64,000 nt of DNA from Nocardioides plantarum (GCF_006346395.1 NZ_VDMS01000001.1:310001-374000), one strand, 5' to 3'; shown: positions 1 through 8,401, counted from the stretch's first letter. The notes: a model not told the origin generated them from the sequence alone. Translations and numbers: made by a program.

Positions 1-411
1 ACGGGCCGCACGAGCGGCGACCGGGTCGGGGTCGGCAGGACGACCGATGCCGGCGGTGCGGTGCGCGACGACCCCGGTCACCGGCTTCACCGTGCGACGG
101 TCGCTGATGGCGACGTGCACCACCGCGAGCGGCGGAGGTGCGGGGAGCGCGGACTGTCGCGTCAGGGCTGCCGGCCAGTGGACCTGGACCGCCACCCACT
201 CGCGCTGCTGCCTGGTGAGCGGGCCGTTGTGGTTGACGTAGACGCCGGGATGACGCCGGTGGAGCCTGCCTCGACGCACCATGCGCTCGATGTCGTCGTC
301 GGTGGCCCCGAGGTCGAGCAGCTGCCTGCGGGAGGCCACGCCGTCCTGGACGAAGGTCAGCAGCACGTCGAGCTGGTCGTGATCGATCGATGATCGAGGC
401 CGGTCGGGCAT
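1..411 (-). CDS. AbiEi-type antitoxin-domain protein, C-terminus cut by window edge
   Basis: An open frame runs from an ATG at 411 to the window edge, giving 137 codons with no stop. The N-terminus reads VASRRQLLDLGATDDDIERM, then RRGRLHRRHPGVYVNH. This is the small winged-helix-like domain found at the start of actinobacterial AbiEi_4 / DUF559-type proteins, whose signature is a 'G..L.R...GVY' motif. In that family the N-terminal domain is thought to be regulatory and a nuclease-like domain often follows. Only the first part is present, so the C-terminal domain and any enzymatic role cannot be judged. It is transcribed away from the MFS gene at 499; the 87-bp gap holds the MFS promoter. Identification rests on motif resemblance only. 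Confidence 0.6.
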   Translation of the reverse strand, partial: MPDRPRSSIDHDQLDVLLTFVQDGVASRRQLLDLGATDDDIERMVRRGRLHRRHPGVYVNHNGPLTRQQREWVAVQVHWPAALTRQSALPAPPPLAVVHVAISDRRTVKPVTGVVAHRTAGIGRPADPDPVAARAAR

Positions 412-486
412 GCACCCCGGTCTTCCTCGTCACCAGGCGGCGAAACAGCCACCTCGGCTGCCTGTGGACGAGCCCGAGCCACCACC

Positions 487-492
487 TACGGT
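487..492 (+). promoter_or_regulatory. Leaderless-type -10 box of the MFS gene
   Basis: TACGGT lies exactly 6 nt before the ATG at 499, and there is no room for a Shine-Dalgarno sequence. TGGACG (465-470) is a plausible weak -35 at 16-bp spacing. Transcription would then start at or next to the ATG, as is common for actinobacterial leaderless mRNAs. This is inferred from spacing; no start site is visible directly. Confidence 0.5.
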
Positions 493-498
493 CGTCGC

Positions 499-1650
499 AT
501 GAAGTCCTGGCAGCGCGTCGCGCTCGCGATGTTCACCGTCGGCTGGGGCGCCAACCAGTTCACGCCGCTGCTCGTCGCCTACCGCGACGAGCTCGGCATG
601 TCGGTGCAGACGCGCGCCTTCCTCTTCGGCGTGTACGCCGCCGGGCTGGTCCCGGCGCTGCTGGTCGGCGGTGCCGCGTCGGACCGGTGGGGGCGACGGG
701 CGGTGGTGCTGCCGTGGGTGGCGCTGTCACCGCTGGCGACCGTGCTGCTGATCGTGGAGCACGACACGGTGGCCGGGCTCGCCGCGGGACGCCTGCTCGC
801 CGGCGCCTGCTCCGGTGTCGTGTTCAGCGCGGCGACCGCGTGGGTCTCCGAGCTGTCCGAGACCGGCGCCGGACCACGCCGGGCGGCGATCGCCCTGTCG
901 GCCGGGTTCGCGGTCGGGCCCCTGGTCACCGGGCTGGTGGGGCAGTGGGCGCCGCGACCTCTCGAGACGCCGTACCTGCCGCACGTGGTGCTCGGCCTGC
1001 TCGCCTTCCTCCTCGTGCTCCGGGTGCCGGGCCCGCGACCCGCGCAGGCCGTGCTGCGTCCCCTGATCGGCCTGCCCGACGTGACCCGCGGACGCCGGTT
1101 CCTGCTGGTGGTCGCCCCGTCGGCACCGTGGGTGTTCGGCTGTGCGGCCCTCTCGATCGCCTACCTGCCGGGCGAGATCGGCGGCTCGCAGTCGGGCGCG
1201 CTCGCGTTCGCCGGTGTGCTGGCAGGAGCCACGCTGGGCTGCGGGGTGCTCGTGCAGGGCCTGGCCCGGCGCCTCGACGACCGCCGCCCGCTGCTCGCCG
1301 GCCAGGTCGGTCTGGTCACCGCCCTCCTCGGCAGCGCCGTCGGCGTGGTGGCGCTCGCGACCGACCTGCGCTGGCTGCTGCTCGTCGGCGCCCCGTTGCT
1401 CGGCGGTGCCTACGGCTGCGTGCTCGTGTCGGGACTGCGCGAGACCGAGCGGCTGTCGGCGCCGCACGAGCGCGGCGCGACCGTCGCGGTCTTCTACGCC
1501 CTGACCTACCTCGGGTTCGGCCTGCCCTACCTGCTCGGCGCGTTCGGTGGTGGCATCCCCGCCCTGCTCGGCGCGATGGCGGTCGTCGTGCTCAGCCTGG
1601 TGACCGTGTCGGTGGCCGGCCGACGACCGTCTGTGGGCAGTCGTGCATGA
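499..1650 (+). CDS. MFS transporter
   Basis: 383 aa and almost entirely hydrophobic, with about 12 membrane segments. A typical MFS loop 2-3 motif reads GGAASDRWGRRAV (residues about 56-68). Length and pattern fit a small drug- or metabolite-efflux permease of the major facilitator superfamily, driven by ion gradients in the cytoplasmic membrane; the substrate cannot be read from sequence. The ATG was chosen because it sits 6 nt after a -10-like box. The 3' end overlaps the next gene by 8 bp, so the two are probably translated from one message. The partner is a phosphotransferase of the aminoglycoside/choline kinase fold, so a joint role in handling a small molecule is possible but unproven. 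Confidence 0.85.
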   Translation: MKSWQRVALAMFTVGWGANQFTPLLVAYRDELGMSVQTRAFLFGVYAAGLVPALLVGGAASDRWGRRAVVLPWVALSPLATVLLIVEHDTVAGLAAGRLLAGACSGVVFSAATAWVSELSETGAGPRRAAIALSAGFAVGPLVTGLVGQWAPRPLETPYLPHVVLGLLAFLLVLRVPGPRPAQAVLRPLIGLPDVTRGRRFLLVVAPSAPWVFGCAALSIAYLPGEIGGSQSGALAFAGVLAGATLGCGVLVQGLARRLDDRRPLLAGQVGLVTALLGSAVGVVALATDLRWLLLVGAPLLGGAYGCVLVSGLRETERLSAPHERGATVAVFYALTYLGFGLPYLLGAFGGGIPALLGAMAVVVLSLVTVSVAGRRPSVGSRA

Positions 1651-2500
1651 GCCGCCGGTCGGCGTCGACGACGCCGACGTGCTCGCCGCCGTACGCCGCC
1701 ACTGGGCTCCTGACGCCGACGCCGTCGTCCACCTCCCTGTCGGCTTCGGTGCCCACCACTGGCGGGCCTCGCGCGACGGTGCGCCGCTGCTGTTCGTGAC
1801 CCTCGACGGGTTCCACCGCCACGACCTCGACTCGCTCGTCGCGACGTACGCCACCGCGGCGGCCCTGCGCGACACCGGCCTCGGCTTCGTCCACGCCGGG
1901 CTCGAGCCGTGGGCTGTGCCGTTCGGCACCGGTGCGCTCAGCGCCACGCCGTGGCTCGACGGCGAGCGACCCGTCACGCTCGACGTCGATGCCACGGCCG
2001 CAGCCCTCGCGGCTCTGCACGCGGTCGAGCCACCGGCGCGGCTGCGCTCCTGGCGGACGCTCGTCGGACCCGAGCTCGCCGACGACCTCGACGCCCGCGC
2101 CGTCCGGCCCTGGGACCTCGGTCCGCTCGGCGAGCAGGCACGGACCGCGATCACCGAGCGCCTCGCCGACATCCGGCGGTGGGTGGCGGCGTACCACCGG
2201 CTGGCCGAGGTCGCGCGCGACCGTCCCTGGGTGACGACCCACGGCCAGCCCGGCGTCCACAACCAGGTGCTCACCGCCGACGGCCTGCGCCTGGTCGACT
2301 GGGAGTCGCTGCTCCTGGCACCCCCCGAGCGCGACCTGCGCACCGTCGCCAGCGGCGATCCGGCGATGCTCGAGCTGTTCGCGCTCGAATGGCGCCTCGA
2401 CGAGATCAGCCTGGCCGCGCACCGGTTCGCGGCGCCGCACACGGGCACGGCCGACGACCACGAGGCGTACGCCGCCCTGCTCGAGGAGCTCGACGCGTGA
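1643..2500 (+). CDS. Phosphotransferase, aminoglycoside/choline kinase-like fold
   Basis: 285 aa from a GTG start. The catalytic loop THGQPGVHNQ (residues about 199-208) corresponds to HGDxxxxN, but the usual Asp is Gln. The downstream metal-binding segment LVDWESLLLAPPERDL is conserved. This places it in the APH-like kinase superfamily, which phosphorylates small hydroxylated molecules with ATP or GTP in the cytosol. The Asp-to-Gln change in the catalytic loop makes normal kinase activity uncertain. It overlaps the upstream MFS gene by 8 bp and is probably translationally coupled to it. An antibiotic-kinase function should not be assumed; many actinobacterial members act on unknown metabolites. 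Confidence 0.75.
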   Translation: MHEPPVGVDDADVLAAVRRHWAPDADAVVHLPVGFGAHHWRASRDGAPLLFVTLDGFHRHDLDSLVATYATAAALRDTGLGFVHAGLEPWAVPFGTGALSATPWLDGERPVTLDVDATAAALAALHAVEPPARLRSWRTLVGPELADDLDARAVRPWDLGPLGEQARTAITERLADIRRWVAAYHRLAEVARDRPWVTTHGQPGVHNQVLTADGLRLVDWESLLLAPPERDLRTVASGDPAMLELFALEWRLDEISLAAHRFAAPHTGTADDHEAYAALLEELDA

Positions 2501-2534
2501 CGGGCGACACAGTCCGGCGGACACCGAGCCGCCC

Positions 2535-2540
2535 TAGCCT
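2535..2540 (+). promoter_or_regulatory. Possible panB -10 box
   Basis: TAGCCT lies 60 bp before the panB ATG, implying an untranslated leader of about 54 nt. A GGAG sequence just upstream of the ATG could be the ribosome-binding site. No clear -35 hexamer is visible. Confidence 0.35.
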
Positions 2541-2600
2541 GGACGGTGTCCGTGGACTCCACCAGGGAGCCGCGAGACACCACCGATCGGAGACTCGACG

Positions 2601-3470
2601 ATGAGCACGCCCGAGGAGACCGCGCCCTACGGGACCGGCCCCGCCACCCCGACCACCGCGGCTACCGCCGCCCCCGCCAAGCGCATCCGCACCCACCACC
2701 TGCGCGAGATGAAGGAGCGCGGCGAGCGGTTCTCGATGCTGACGGCCTACGAGCAGTACGCCGCCGCGACCTTCGACGAGGCCGGCGTCGAGGTGCTGCT
2801 GGTCGGCGACAGCGCGAGCAACAACGTCTACGGCAACGACACCTCGCTGCCGGTCACCGTCGACGAGCTGGTGCCGCTCACGCGAGCCGTCTCGCGGTCC
2901 GTACGCCGCTCGCTCGTCGTGGGCGACCTGCCGTTCGGCAGCTACCAGGCCTCGCCCGAGCAGGCCTACCTGACCGCGGTGCGCTTCATGAAGGAGGGCG
3001 GCGCCCACTGCGTCAAGCTCGAGGGCGGCGTCGAGATGGCCCCACAGATCCGCAAGCTCACGCAGGGCGGGATCCCCGTCATGGCCCACATCGGCTTCAC
3101 CCCGCAGTCCGAGCACGCCCTGGGTGGCTACCGCGTCCAGGGGCGCGGCGAGACCGGTTCGCGCGTGATCGAGGACGCGCTCGCCGTGCAGGAGGCCGGC
3201 GCCTTCGCCGTGGTGATGGAGATGGTGCCCGGCGACACGGCCGGCCAGGTCACCCAGCAGCTCGCCATCCCCACGATCGGCATCGGCGCCGGACCCGACT
3301 GCGACGGCCAGGTGCTCGTCTGGCAGGACGCCTTCGGCCTGCGACAGGGCAGGATGGCCCGCTTCGTCAAGCAGTACGCCGACCTGCACGCCGTCCTGCT
3401 GCAGGCCGCGCGCGACTTCGACGCCGACGTCAAGGCCGGCACGTTCCCAGGGCCCGAGCACACGTTCTGA
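2601..3470 (+). CDS. panB: 3-methyl-2-oxobutanoate hydroxymethyltransferase (ketopantoate hydroxymethyltransferase)
   Basis: 289 aa. It adds a hydroxymethyl group from 5,10-methylenetetrahydrofolate to 3-methyl-2-oxobutanoate, giving ketopantoate, the first committed step to pantothenate and CoA. PanB hallmarks are present in order: [29 protein letters not shown] (metal site), HCVKLEGG (about 134-141), [20 protein letters not shown], the catalytic-Glu segment VVMEMVP (about 207) and [18 protein letters not shown]. Residues 1-35 are a low-complexity Thr/Ala-rich extension before the core. The ATG follows a GGAG ribosome-binding site. No other pantothenate gene is adjacent; the gene stands alone and converges on the Gre-factor gene. 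Confidence 0.95.
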   Translation: MSTPEETAPYGTGPATPTTAATAAPAKRIRTHHLREMKERGERFSMLTAYEQYAAATFDEAGVEVLLVGDSASNNVYGNDTSLPVTVDELVPLTRAVSRSVRRSLVVGDLPFGSYQASPEQAYLTAVRFMKEGGAHCVKLEGGVEMAPQIRKLTQGGIPVMAHIGFTPQSEHALGGYRVQGRGETGSRVIEDALAVQEAGAFAVVMEMVPGDTAGQVTQQLAIPTIGIGAGPDCDGQVLVWQDAFGLRQGRMARFVKQYADLHAVLLQAARDFDADVKAGTFPGPEHTF

Positions 3471-3490
3471 GCCGGTCCGTCGGCTGCAGT

Positions 3491-3532
3491 GGTCTCGAGG
3501 CTCGGCCGCGGGCGGCCTCGCACCTCGACCGC
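3491..3532. repeat. REP-like imperfect palindrome between convergent genes
   Basis: The sequence from GGTCTCGAGGCTCG through GCCGCGGGCGGC to CACCTCGACC is an imperfect inverted repeat lying between the stops of panB and the Gre-factor gene. It resembles the TCTCGA...CTCGACC elements near 6930 and 9900 of this window. It could act as a bidirectional terminator or a dispersed extragenic palindrome. Confidence 0.4.
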
Positions 3533-3540
3533 CGTGGGGA

Positions 3541-3987
3541 TCAGGCCGTGGCGACGATCTTGACCTCGAGCGAGACGCCCTTGCGCGGGGAGTAGGTCAC
3601 CGAGGAGCCGACGGACGCACCGAGGATCGCGCGGCCCAGCGCGCTGGTCGGGGTGATCGTCTCGACGCCGGCGACGGCCTGCTCGACCGAGCCGATGGAG
3701 AAGCTCTCGGGTCCGTCGCCGAAGTCGACGGTAACCGAGTCGCCGATCGAGACGACGCCGTCGACGTGCTCCTCGTGGTGGGCGGCGGCGATCTCGAGCT
3801 CGAGGGCGGCGATGCGCTCCTCGAGCAGCGACTGGCGGATGCTCGCCTCGACGTTGGTGGCGCGGTCGACGACGTCGCCGACGGCCTCGCCGCGGGTCTC
3901 GGCCTGGGCCTGGTCGCGCTCGGCGCGCAGCGCGGTCAGACGGTCTTCGAGGACGGCGATTCGGGAGGCGTGGGAGGTGAGCGTCAT
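3541..3987 (-). CDS. GreA/GreB-family transcription elongation factor
   Basis: 148 aa. The N-terminal half (about 1-70) is a predicted antiparallel coiled coil (RIAVLEDRLTALRAERDQAQ, then EERIAALELEIAAAHH). The C-terminal half has the FKBP-like Gre fold (VSIGDSVTVDFGDGPESFSI, SALGRAILGASVGSSVTYSP). Gre factors insert their coiled coil into the RNA polymerase secondary channel and stimulate cleavage of backtracked transcripts. Length is near that of GreA (about 160). A GAAGGA Shine-Dalgarno lies upstream of the ATG. The coiled-coil tip is not an obvious textbook match, so a specialised Gre-like factor rather than the housekeeping GreA is possible. Confidence 0.8.
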   Translation of the reverse strand: MTLTSHASRIAVLEDRLTALRAERDQAQAETRGEAVGDVVDRATNVEASIRQSLLEERIAALELEIAAAHHEEHVDGVVSIGDSVTVDFGDGPESFSIGSVEQAVAGVETITPTSALGRAILGASVGSSVTYSPRKGVSLEVKIVATA

Positions 3988-4070
3988 CGAGGATCCTTCA
4001 GATCTACAGGGGTGTCGTGGTGGCAGCGGGCCAACCTTGCCAGGGCGGTGGTTGTTCCCGCTCGCGCCTT

Positions 4071-4076
4071 TAGGGT
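4071..4076 (+). promoter_or_regulatory. Leaderless-type -10 box of the S10 peptidase gene
   Basis: TAGGGT is followed after 6 nt by the GTG start at 4083. The same arrangement recurs upstream of several other genes in the window. No Shine-Dalgarno is present. Confidence 0.5.
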
Positions 4077-4082
4077 GACGGG

Positions 4083-5600
4083 GTGCCCGAGGACCAGCAG
4101 GACAAACCCGTGAGCGCCGTGACGACCGGCCCTAGCGACGCCACCACCAAGCCCGCCGAGCCCGTCGACGACCTGGTCTCGACCCGCCACCGACTGCGGA
4201 TCGGGCGCCGCACGCTCGACTACACCGCGACCACCGGGCGCATCGTGCTGCGCGAGGAGGTCTACGAGGACGGCGTGTTCGTCGGCCACCAGGCCAAGGC
4301 TGAGATCTCGATCACCTCCTACGTCGTCGAGCGTGGCGCGGACGCCACCGGGCCCCAGACCCGACCGGTCACGTTCGCGTTCAACGGCGGTCCGGGCAGC
4401 TCGAGCGTCTGGCTCCACCTCGGCCTGCTCGGCCCACGCCGCATCGTGATGGGCGACGCCGGCGACCTGCGCCCGCCGCCGTACGGGCTGACCGACAACC
4501 ACGAGTCGCTGCTCGCCGAGAGCGACCTCGTGCTCATCGACCCGGTGTCGACGGGCTACTCGCGCGCGGTCAAGGGCACCAAGCCCGAGCCGTTCCACGG
4601 CTACCAGGGCGACATCGACTCGATCGCCGAGGTGATCCGGCTGTGGACCACGCGCCACGAGCGGTGGCTGTCGCCCAAGCTCCTGCTCGGCGAGTCCTAC
4701 GGCACCCTGCGCGGCGCAGCGCTCGTGGAGAAGCTGCAGAGCCGCTACGGCATGTACGTCAACGGCCTCGTGCTCGTCTCCAGCGTCCTGGACCTGTCGT
4801 CGATCGACTTCGACAACCAGCGCAACGACCGGGCCCACGCGCTCTACCTGCCGACGTACGCCGCCATCGCGCACTACCACGGCAAGCTCGGCCGGGGCTC
4901 GCTGCAGAAGGCCGTGCGCGACGCGGAGGACTACGCGTCGCGCGACTACCCGTGGGTGCTCGCCCAGGGCGACCGGCTCAGCGCCAAGGACCGCGCCGCG
5001 GCCGTCAAGACGCTCGCAGCGCTGACCGGGCTCAGCCCCGACTACCTCGACCGCGCCGACCTGCGCATCGAGCACTGGCGGTTCTTCGGCGAGCTGCTGC
5101 GCGACCGCCGCCAGGTCGCCGGCCGGATCGACGGCCGGTTCGTCGGACCCGCCGCCAGCGGCATCGCCGAGCACATGGACGCCGACGCCTCGATGGACGC
5201 GATCAGCGGGCCCTACTCGACGGCCTACAACCACTACGTGCGCCACGAGCTGCGCTACGAGAACGACCTGTCCTACGAGCAGATCAGCTCGCGGGTGCAC
5301 CCGTGGTCGTTCAAGGACTTCGAGGGCCGCCCGATCGACGTCAGCCCCCAACTCGAGCGGGCGATGCGGATGAACCCGCACCTCAAGGTCCACGTCGCCT
5401 ACGGCTACTACGACGGCGCGACACCCCACTATGCCGCCGAGGACGTCATCGCGCACCTGCAGATCCCCGCCGAGCTGCGCGCCAACATCGAGCACGCCTA
5501 CTACGAGGCCGGCCACATGATGTACGTCCACGAGCCGTCGCGGCTCCAGCAGAGCAAGGACCTCGCCGACTTCGTACGCCGGTGCAGCCCGTCGTCCTGA
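4083..5600 (+). CDS. Serine carboxypeptidase-like peptidase (family S10)
   Basis: 505 aa from a GTG. Family S10 marks are NGGPGSSS (about 100-107, oxyanion region), the nucleophile motif GESYG (about 202-206), the acid in YYDGATPHY (about 443) and the histidine in EAGHMMYVHEP (about 475). These alpha/beta-hydrolase enzymes remove C-terminal amino acids. There is no signal peptide, so it is predicted to be cytoplasmic, unlike the vacuolar eukaryotic members. The start is supported by the -10 box 6 nt upstream. The next gene begins 35 bp later with its own -10-like box, so the two may be transcribed separately. Confidence 0.88.
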   Translation: MPEDQQDKPVSAVTTGPSDATTKPAEPVDDLVSTRHRLRIGRRTLDYTATTGRIVLREEVYEDGVFVGHQAKAEISITSYVVERGADATGPQTRPVTFAFNGGPGSSSVWLHLGLLGPRRIVMGDAGDLRPPPYGLTDNHESLLAESDLVLIDPVSTGYSRAVKGTKPEPFHGYQGDIDSIAEVIRLWTTRHERWLSPKLLLGESYGTLRGAALVEKLQSRYGMYVNGLVLVSSVLDLSSIDFDNQRNDRAHALYLPTYAAIAHYHGKLGRGSLQKAVRDAEDYASRDYPWVLAQGDRLSAKDRAAAVKTLAALTGLSPDYLDRADLRIEHWRFFGELLRDRRQVAGRIDGRFVGPAASGIAEHMDADASMDAISGPYSTAYNHYVRHELRYENDLSYEQISSRVHPWSFKDFEGRPIDVSPQLERAMRMNPHLKVHVAYGYYDGATPHYAAEDVIAHLQIPAELRANIEHAYYEAGHMMYVHEPSRLQQSKDLADFVRRCSPSS

Positions 5601-5622
5601 CCCCGTTGTCGGTGGTGAGGCG

Positions 5623-5628
5623 TACCGT
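5623..5628 (+). promoter_or_regulatory. Leaderless-type -10 box of the sugar dehydrogenase gene
   Basis: TACCGT is followed after 7 nt by the ATG at 5636. No Shine-Dalgarno sequence is visible in between. Confidence 0.4.
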
Positions 5629-5635
5629 GCTGCAC

Positions 5636-6835
5636 ATGCGTCGAGCCCTCGTCACCGCCGCCGTCCTCGCCCTCGTCGTGCCGTTGCTGTCCGCAGCCAC
5701 GGCCACCGCCGAGACCACCGCCGACACCACCGCCGACACCACCGCCGATACCACCGCCACCCGCACGGTCGGGCGCGCGGCGCCCGCACTGAGCGTCACG
5801 ACCCGGCTCGCCAACCTGAGCCACCCATGGGACGTCAAGGAGCTGCCGAGCGGATCGCTGCTGATCACCGAGCGCAACCCGGCCCGGCTGACCCTGCGCA
5901 CCAAGGGCGGCACCCGCCGTACCGTCGTCTTCCCGACCGAGCGCGTCTGGACCTCCGGCGAGACGGGCCTGATGGGGCTGGCGCTCGACCGCGGGTTCTG
6001 GAAGAACCGCCGCTTCTACACCTGCAGCGGCTGGCAGGGCGCGGGCGGTGGCCACGACATCCGGGTGGTGGCCTGGACGCTCGACACCGCCGAGCGGCGC
6101 GCCACCTACCGCAAGACGCTGCTGGGCGGGCTGCCCACGACCAGCGGGCGCCACGGTGGGTGCCGACTGCTCACCACGGCCACCGGCGAGCTGCTCGTCG
6201 GCACCGGCGACGCGGCCGACGAGGACAACCCCCAGGACAAGTACTCCCTGGGCGGCAAGACCCTGCGCCTCGACCCGCTCACCGGCAAGCCGTCCCCGGG
6301 CAACCCCTACATCCGCTCGTCCAGCAGCAAGGCCCGCTACGTGCTGACCTACGGGCACCGCAACGTGCAGGGCCTGGCCCAGCGTGCCGACGGCAGCCTG
6401 TGGTCGGTCGAGCACGGCACCAGCCGCGACGACGAGGTCAACCGGATCGTCAAGGGCGGCAACTACGGCTGGCAGCCCGGTCCGGGCTACGACGAGAGCC
6501 GGCCGATGACCGACCAGAGCCTGCCCGGCACGCAGCTCGAGGCCAAGTGGAGCTCCGGCAGCCCCACCGTCGCCACCTCGGGTGCGACGTTCGTCTCCGG
6601 CAGCCGCTGGGGCGACTACGAGGGCGGCCTGTTCGTCGCCACCCTCGCCGGGACCCGCCTGCTGGTGATGACGTTCTACTCCACCGGCAAGCTCGCCCGC
6701 GTCGCCACGCCGCCCGCCCTCAACGGCGCCTACGGCCGGCTGCGCACCGTCACCCAGCTGCGCAACGGCGACGTCCTGGTCGCGACCGACGGGGCCGACG
6801 GCTCGGGCAAGATCCTGCTGGTGCGGCCGAAGTAG
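5636..6835 (+). CDS. Secreted PQQ-dependent sugar dehydrogenase-like protein
   Basis: 399 aa. A signal peptide (MRRALVTAAVLALVVPLLSA) is followed by a Thr-Ala-Asp repeat linker (about 26-42) and a six-bladed propeller of the glucose/sorbosone dehydrogenase family. Characteristic segments are SHPWDVKELPSGSLLITER, GLMGLALDRGF, GHRNVQGLAQRADGSLWSVE and NRIVKGGNYGWQPGPGYD. Known members oxidise aldoses outside the membrane using PQQ, but many homologues have no proven cofactor or substrate. No PQQ biosynthesis gene occurs in the window. The start was chosen for the signal peptide and the -10 box 7 nt upstream. Confidence 0.82.
   Translation: MRRALVTAAVLALVVPLLSAATATAETTADTTADTTADTTATRTVGRAAPALSVTTRLANLSHPWDVKELPSGSLLITERNPARLTLRTKGGTRRTVVFPTERVWTSGETGLMGLALDRGFWKNRRFYTCSGWQGAGGGHDIRVVAWTLDTAERRATYRKTLLGGLPTTSGRHGGCRLLTTATGELLVGTGDAADEDNPQDKYSLGGKTLRLDPLTGKPSPGNPYIRSSSSKARYVLTYGHRNVQGLAQRADGSLWSVEHGTSRDDEVNRIVKGGNYGWQPGPGYDESRPMTDQSLPGTQLEAKWSSGSPTVATSGATFVSGSRWGDYEGGLFVATLAGTRLLVMTFYSTGKLARVATPPALNGAYGRLRTVTQLRNGDVLVATDGADGSGKILLVRPK
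5711..5758 (+). repeat. Four tandem 12-bp repeats coding (E/D)TTA
   Basis: Four copies of GANACCACCGCC in a row encode ETTADTTADTTADTTA directly after the signal peptide of the sugar dehydrogenase. The 12-bp unit keeps frame, so slippage would change linker length without breaking the gene. Confidence 0.8.
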
Positions 6836-6850
6836 GCCCGGTCGACACAC

Positions 6851-6981
6851 GGTCGTCGAGCCGCGGGGACGCAGTCACCGCGAGTCGAGACGGCCGCATC
6901 CGGGGAGCCGACCCGACCTGTCCCTGCGGGGATCTCGACTCGCCCGGCGCGCCAGCGCGCCCCGGACGGCTCGATCACCGT
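6851..6981. repeat. Pair of REP-like palindromic elements
   Basis: The 153-bp gap after the sugar dehydrogenase holds two imperfect palindromes. One (6851-6895) reads GGTCGTCGAGCCGCGGGG...CCGCGAGTCGAGACGGCC. The other (6928-6981) has GGGATCTCGACTCGCC, a GGCGCGCC/AGCGCGCC core, then GGCTCGATCACCG. The second shares its arms with the copies inside the ATP-grasp gene at 9899-9944. They separate convergent genes and may also end transcription. Confidence 0.5.
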
Positions 6982-6988
6982 GAGGAGG

Positions 6989-7276
6989 TCAGGCGGACCA
7001 GTCGAGCGCCACCGCGCCACCGACGAGCACCACGAACCACAGCACCAGCAGGCCGAGCGCGGCCGCGCTGATCCGGCGGGGGTGGGTGGTCCACCAGGTG
7101 CAGGCCCGCGCGAACACGCCGACCCACACCACGAGCAGGAGGACCGTGGCCCACCACGGGGCGACGATCCCGCTGACGGCGTACAGGAAGAGGGTGGCGG
7201 CCATCGCGATCATGCCGCCGAACGGCCAGAAGTCGACCGGCTGAGGGGGCCGTGCGACGCGGCGCCGCTCCCGCAC
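6989..7276 (-). CDS. Small membrane protein of unknown function
   Basis: 95 aa from a GTG at 7276. Two to three membrane segments are visible: FGGMIAMAATLFLYAVSGI, WWATVLLLVVWVGVFARACT and AALGLLVLWFVVLVGGAVAL. A longer start at 7312 would run into the stop region of the upstream small gene, so the GTG just after that stop (9 bp apart) was preferred. It probably shares a transcript with the 64-residue protein upstream. No family with a known function is recognised. Confidence 0.6.
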   Translation of the reverse strand: MRERRRVARPPQPVDFWPFGGMIAMAATLFLYAVSGIVAPWWATVLLLVVWVGVFARACTWWTTHPRRISAAALGLLVLWFVVLVGGAVALDWSA

Positions 7277-7284
7277 GGGGTGTC

Positions 7285-7479
7285 CTAGTCCTCGAGCTCC
7301 TCGTCGTTCCACTCCGAGTCGCGGTCCCAGGCCTCGCTCTTCTCGTGCGCGGTCTCGATGGCGCGCGCGGCCTCGGCCTCGCTCGGGTAGGGGCCCAGGC
7401 GGTCCTTGTTGGGACAGCCGTCGCGCCCCTCGACGCGGTTGTGCTTGATGCAGTACCAGTACTCGGGCTGATCGGCCAT
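7285..7479 (-). CDS. Small acidic conserved actinobacterial protein (SPOR-like)
   Basis: 64 aa. It begins [20 protein letters not shown], continues [20 protein letters not shown] and ends in an acidic tail (EWNDEELED). This pattern matches short actinobacterial proteins often labelled SPOR-domain-like; their function is unknown. The two cysteines ([13 protein letters not shown]) could form a bond or hold metal. The ATG at 7479 overlaps the extreme end of an alternative map reading start, and a TAGTGT -10 box lies 7 nt before it. Confidence 0.75.
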   Translation of the reverse strand: MADQPEYWYCIKHNRVEGRDGCPNKDRLGPYPSEAEAARAIETAHEKSEAWDRDSEWNDEELED

Positions 7480-7486
7480 GGGGCTC

Positions 7487-7496
7487 ACACTAACCT
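7487..7496. promoter_or_regulatory. Overlapping -10 boxes of two divergent leaderless promoters
   Basis: ACACTAACCT carries two divergent -10 boxes sharing two bases. On the minus strand TAGTGT (7492-7487) lies 7 nt before the ATG at 7479. On the plus strand TAACCT (7491-7496) lies 8 nt before the GTG at 7505. Only 25 bp separate the two start codons. Two polymerases could not occupy this core together. Confidence 0.5.
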
Positions 7497-7504
7497 CGCA
7501 CCTC

Positions 7505-8353
7505 GTGACCCCTGTCGCTCCTGGAGCCGTGTCCCCACGACGTCCCGTCCCGCGCGAGATCGTGCGCCCCGAGTACGTCGACCGCGACGCCCCCGCGCCG
7601 TACGACGGCCCCGCCGTCCAGGACGCCGACACCATCGCGCGGATGCGGGTCGCCGGCCGGCTCGCGGCACAGGCGCGCGACCTCGTCGGCGCGGCCGTGG
7701 CGCCCGGGGTGACCACCGACGAGCTCGACCGGATCGGCCACGAGTTCCTCTGCGACCACGGCGCCTACCCCTCGACGCTGGGCTACCGCGGCTTCCCCAA
7801 GTCGCTGTGCTCGAGCGTCAACGAGGTCGTTTGCCACGGCATCCCCGACAGCCGTGTCGTCGAGGACGGCGACATCGTCAACATCGACGTCACCGCCTAC
7901 CTCGACGGCGTCCACGGCGACACCAACGCCACGTTCCTCGCCGGCGAGGTCGACGAGGAGACCCGGCTGCTGGTCGAGCGCACCCACGAGGCGCTGGACC
8001 GGGCGATCAAGGCGGTCCGCCCGGGCCGGCGGATCAACGTCATCGGCCGCGTCATCGAGTCCTACGCCAAGCGGTTCGACTACGGCGTCGTGCACGAGTT
8101 CACCGGCCACGGCATCAGCACCTCGTTCCACTCCGGCCTCGTGGTCCCCCACTACGACGACCCCGAGCACGACGACCTGATCGAGGTCGGGATGACCTTC
8201 ACGATCGAGCCGATGCTCAACCTCGGCACCCGGGAGATCGAGATGTGGGACGACGGCTGGACCGTCGTCACGGCCGACCGCCGCCCCTCGGCGCAGTTCG
8301 AGCACACCCTGCTGGTGACGCCGGGCGGGGCCGAGGTCCTCACCCTGCCCTAG
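7505..8353 (+). CDS. map: Methionine aminopeptidase, type I
   Basis: 282 aa from a GTG. It removes the initiator methionine from nascent proteins. The five metal ligands are in place: Asp in [11 protein letters not shown] (about 127) and in [10 protein letters not shown] (about 138), His in HEFTGHGIS (about 201), Glu in MTFTIEPML (about 234) and Glu in QFEHTLLVT (about 265). The first 40 residues are proline-rich ([18 protein letters not shown]), as in the actinobacterial MetAP1c group. An in-frame ATG at 7478 would add nine residues but overlaps the divergent gene's start and lies upstream of the -10 box, so the GTG is preferred. Confidence 0.93.
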   Translation: MTPVAPGAVSPRRPVPREIVRPEYVDRDAPAPYDGPAVQDADTIARMRVAGRLAAQARDLVGAAVAPGVTTDELDRIGHEFLCDHGAYPSTLGYRGFPKSLCSSVNEVVCHGIPDSRVVEDGDIVNIDVTAYLDGVHGDTNATFLAGEVDEETRLLVERTHEALDRAIKAVRPGRRINVIGRVIESYAKRFDYGVVHEFTGHGISTSFHSGLVVPHYDDPEHDDLIEVGMTFTIEPMLNLGTREIEMWDDGWTVVTADRRPSAQFEHTLLVTPGGAEVLTLP

Positions 8354-8388
8354 GCAGCCATCGGGACGGTGTGACGACGGTCTCCCAC

Positions 8389-8394
8389 TAGGGT
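8389..8394 (+). promoter_or_regulatory. Leaderless-type -10 box of the ATP-grasp gene
   Basis: TAGGGT is followed after 7 nt by the ATG at 8402. The spacer TCGGGGC is not a convincing ribosome-binding site at that distance. Confidence 0.45.
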
Positions 8395-8401
8395 TCGGGG
8401 C

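Noticed and set aside
727..2583. 618-residue minus-strand open frame
   Set aside because: It lies opposite the MFS and phosphotransferase genes, which have clear motifs.
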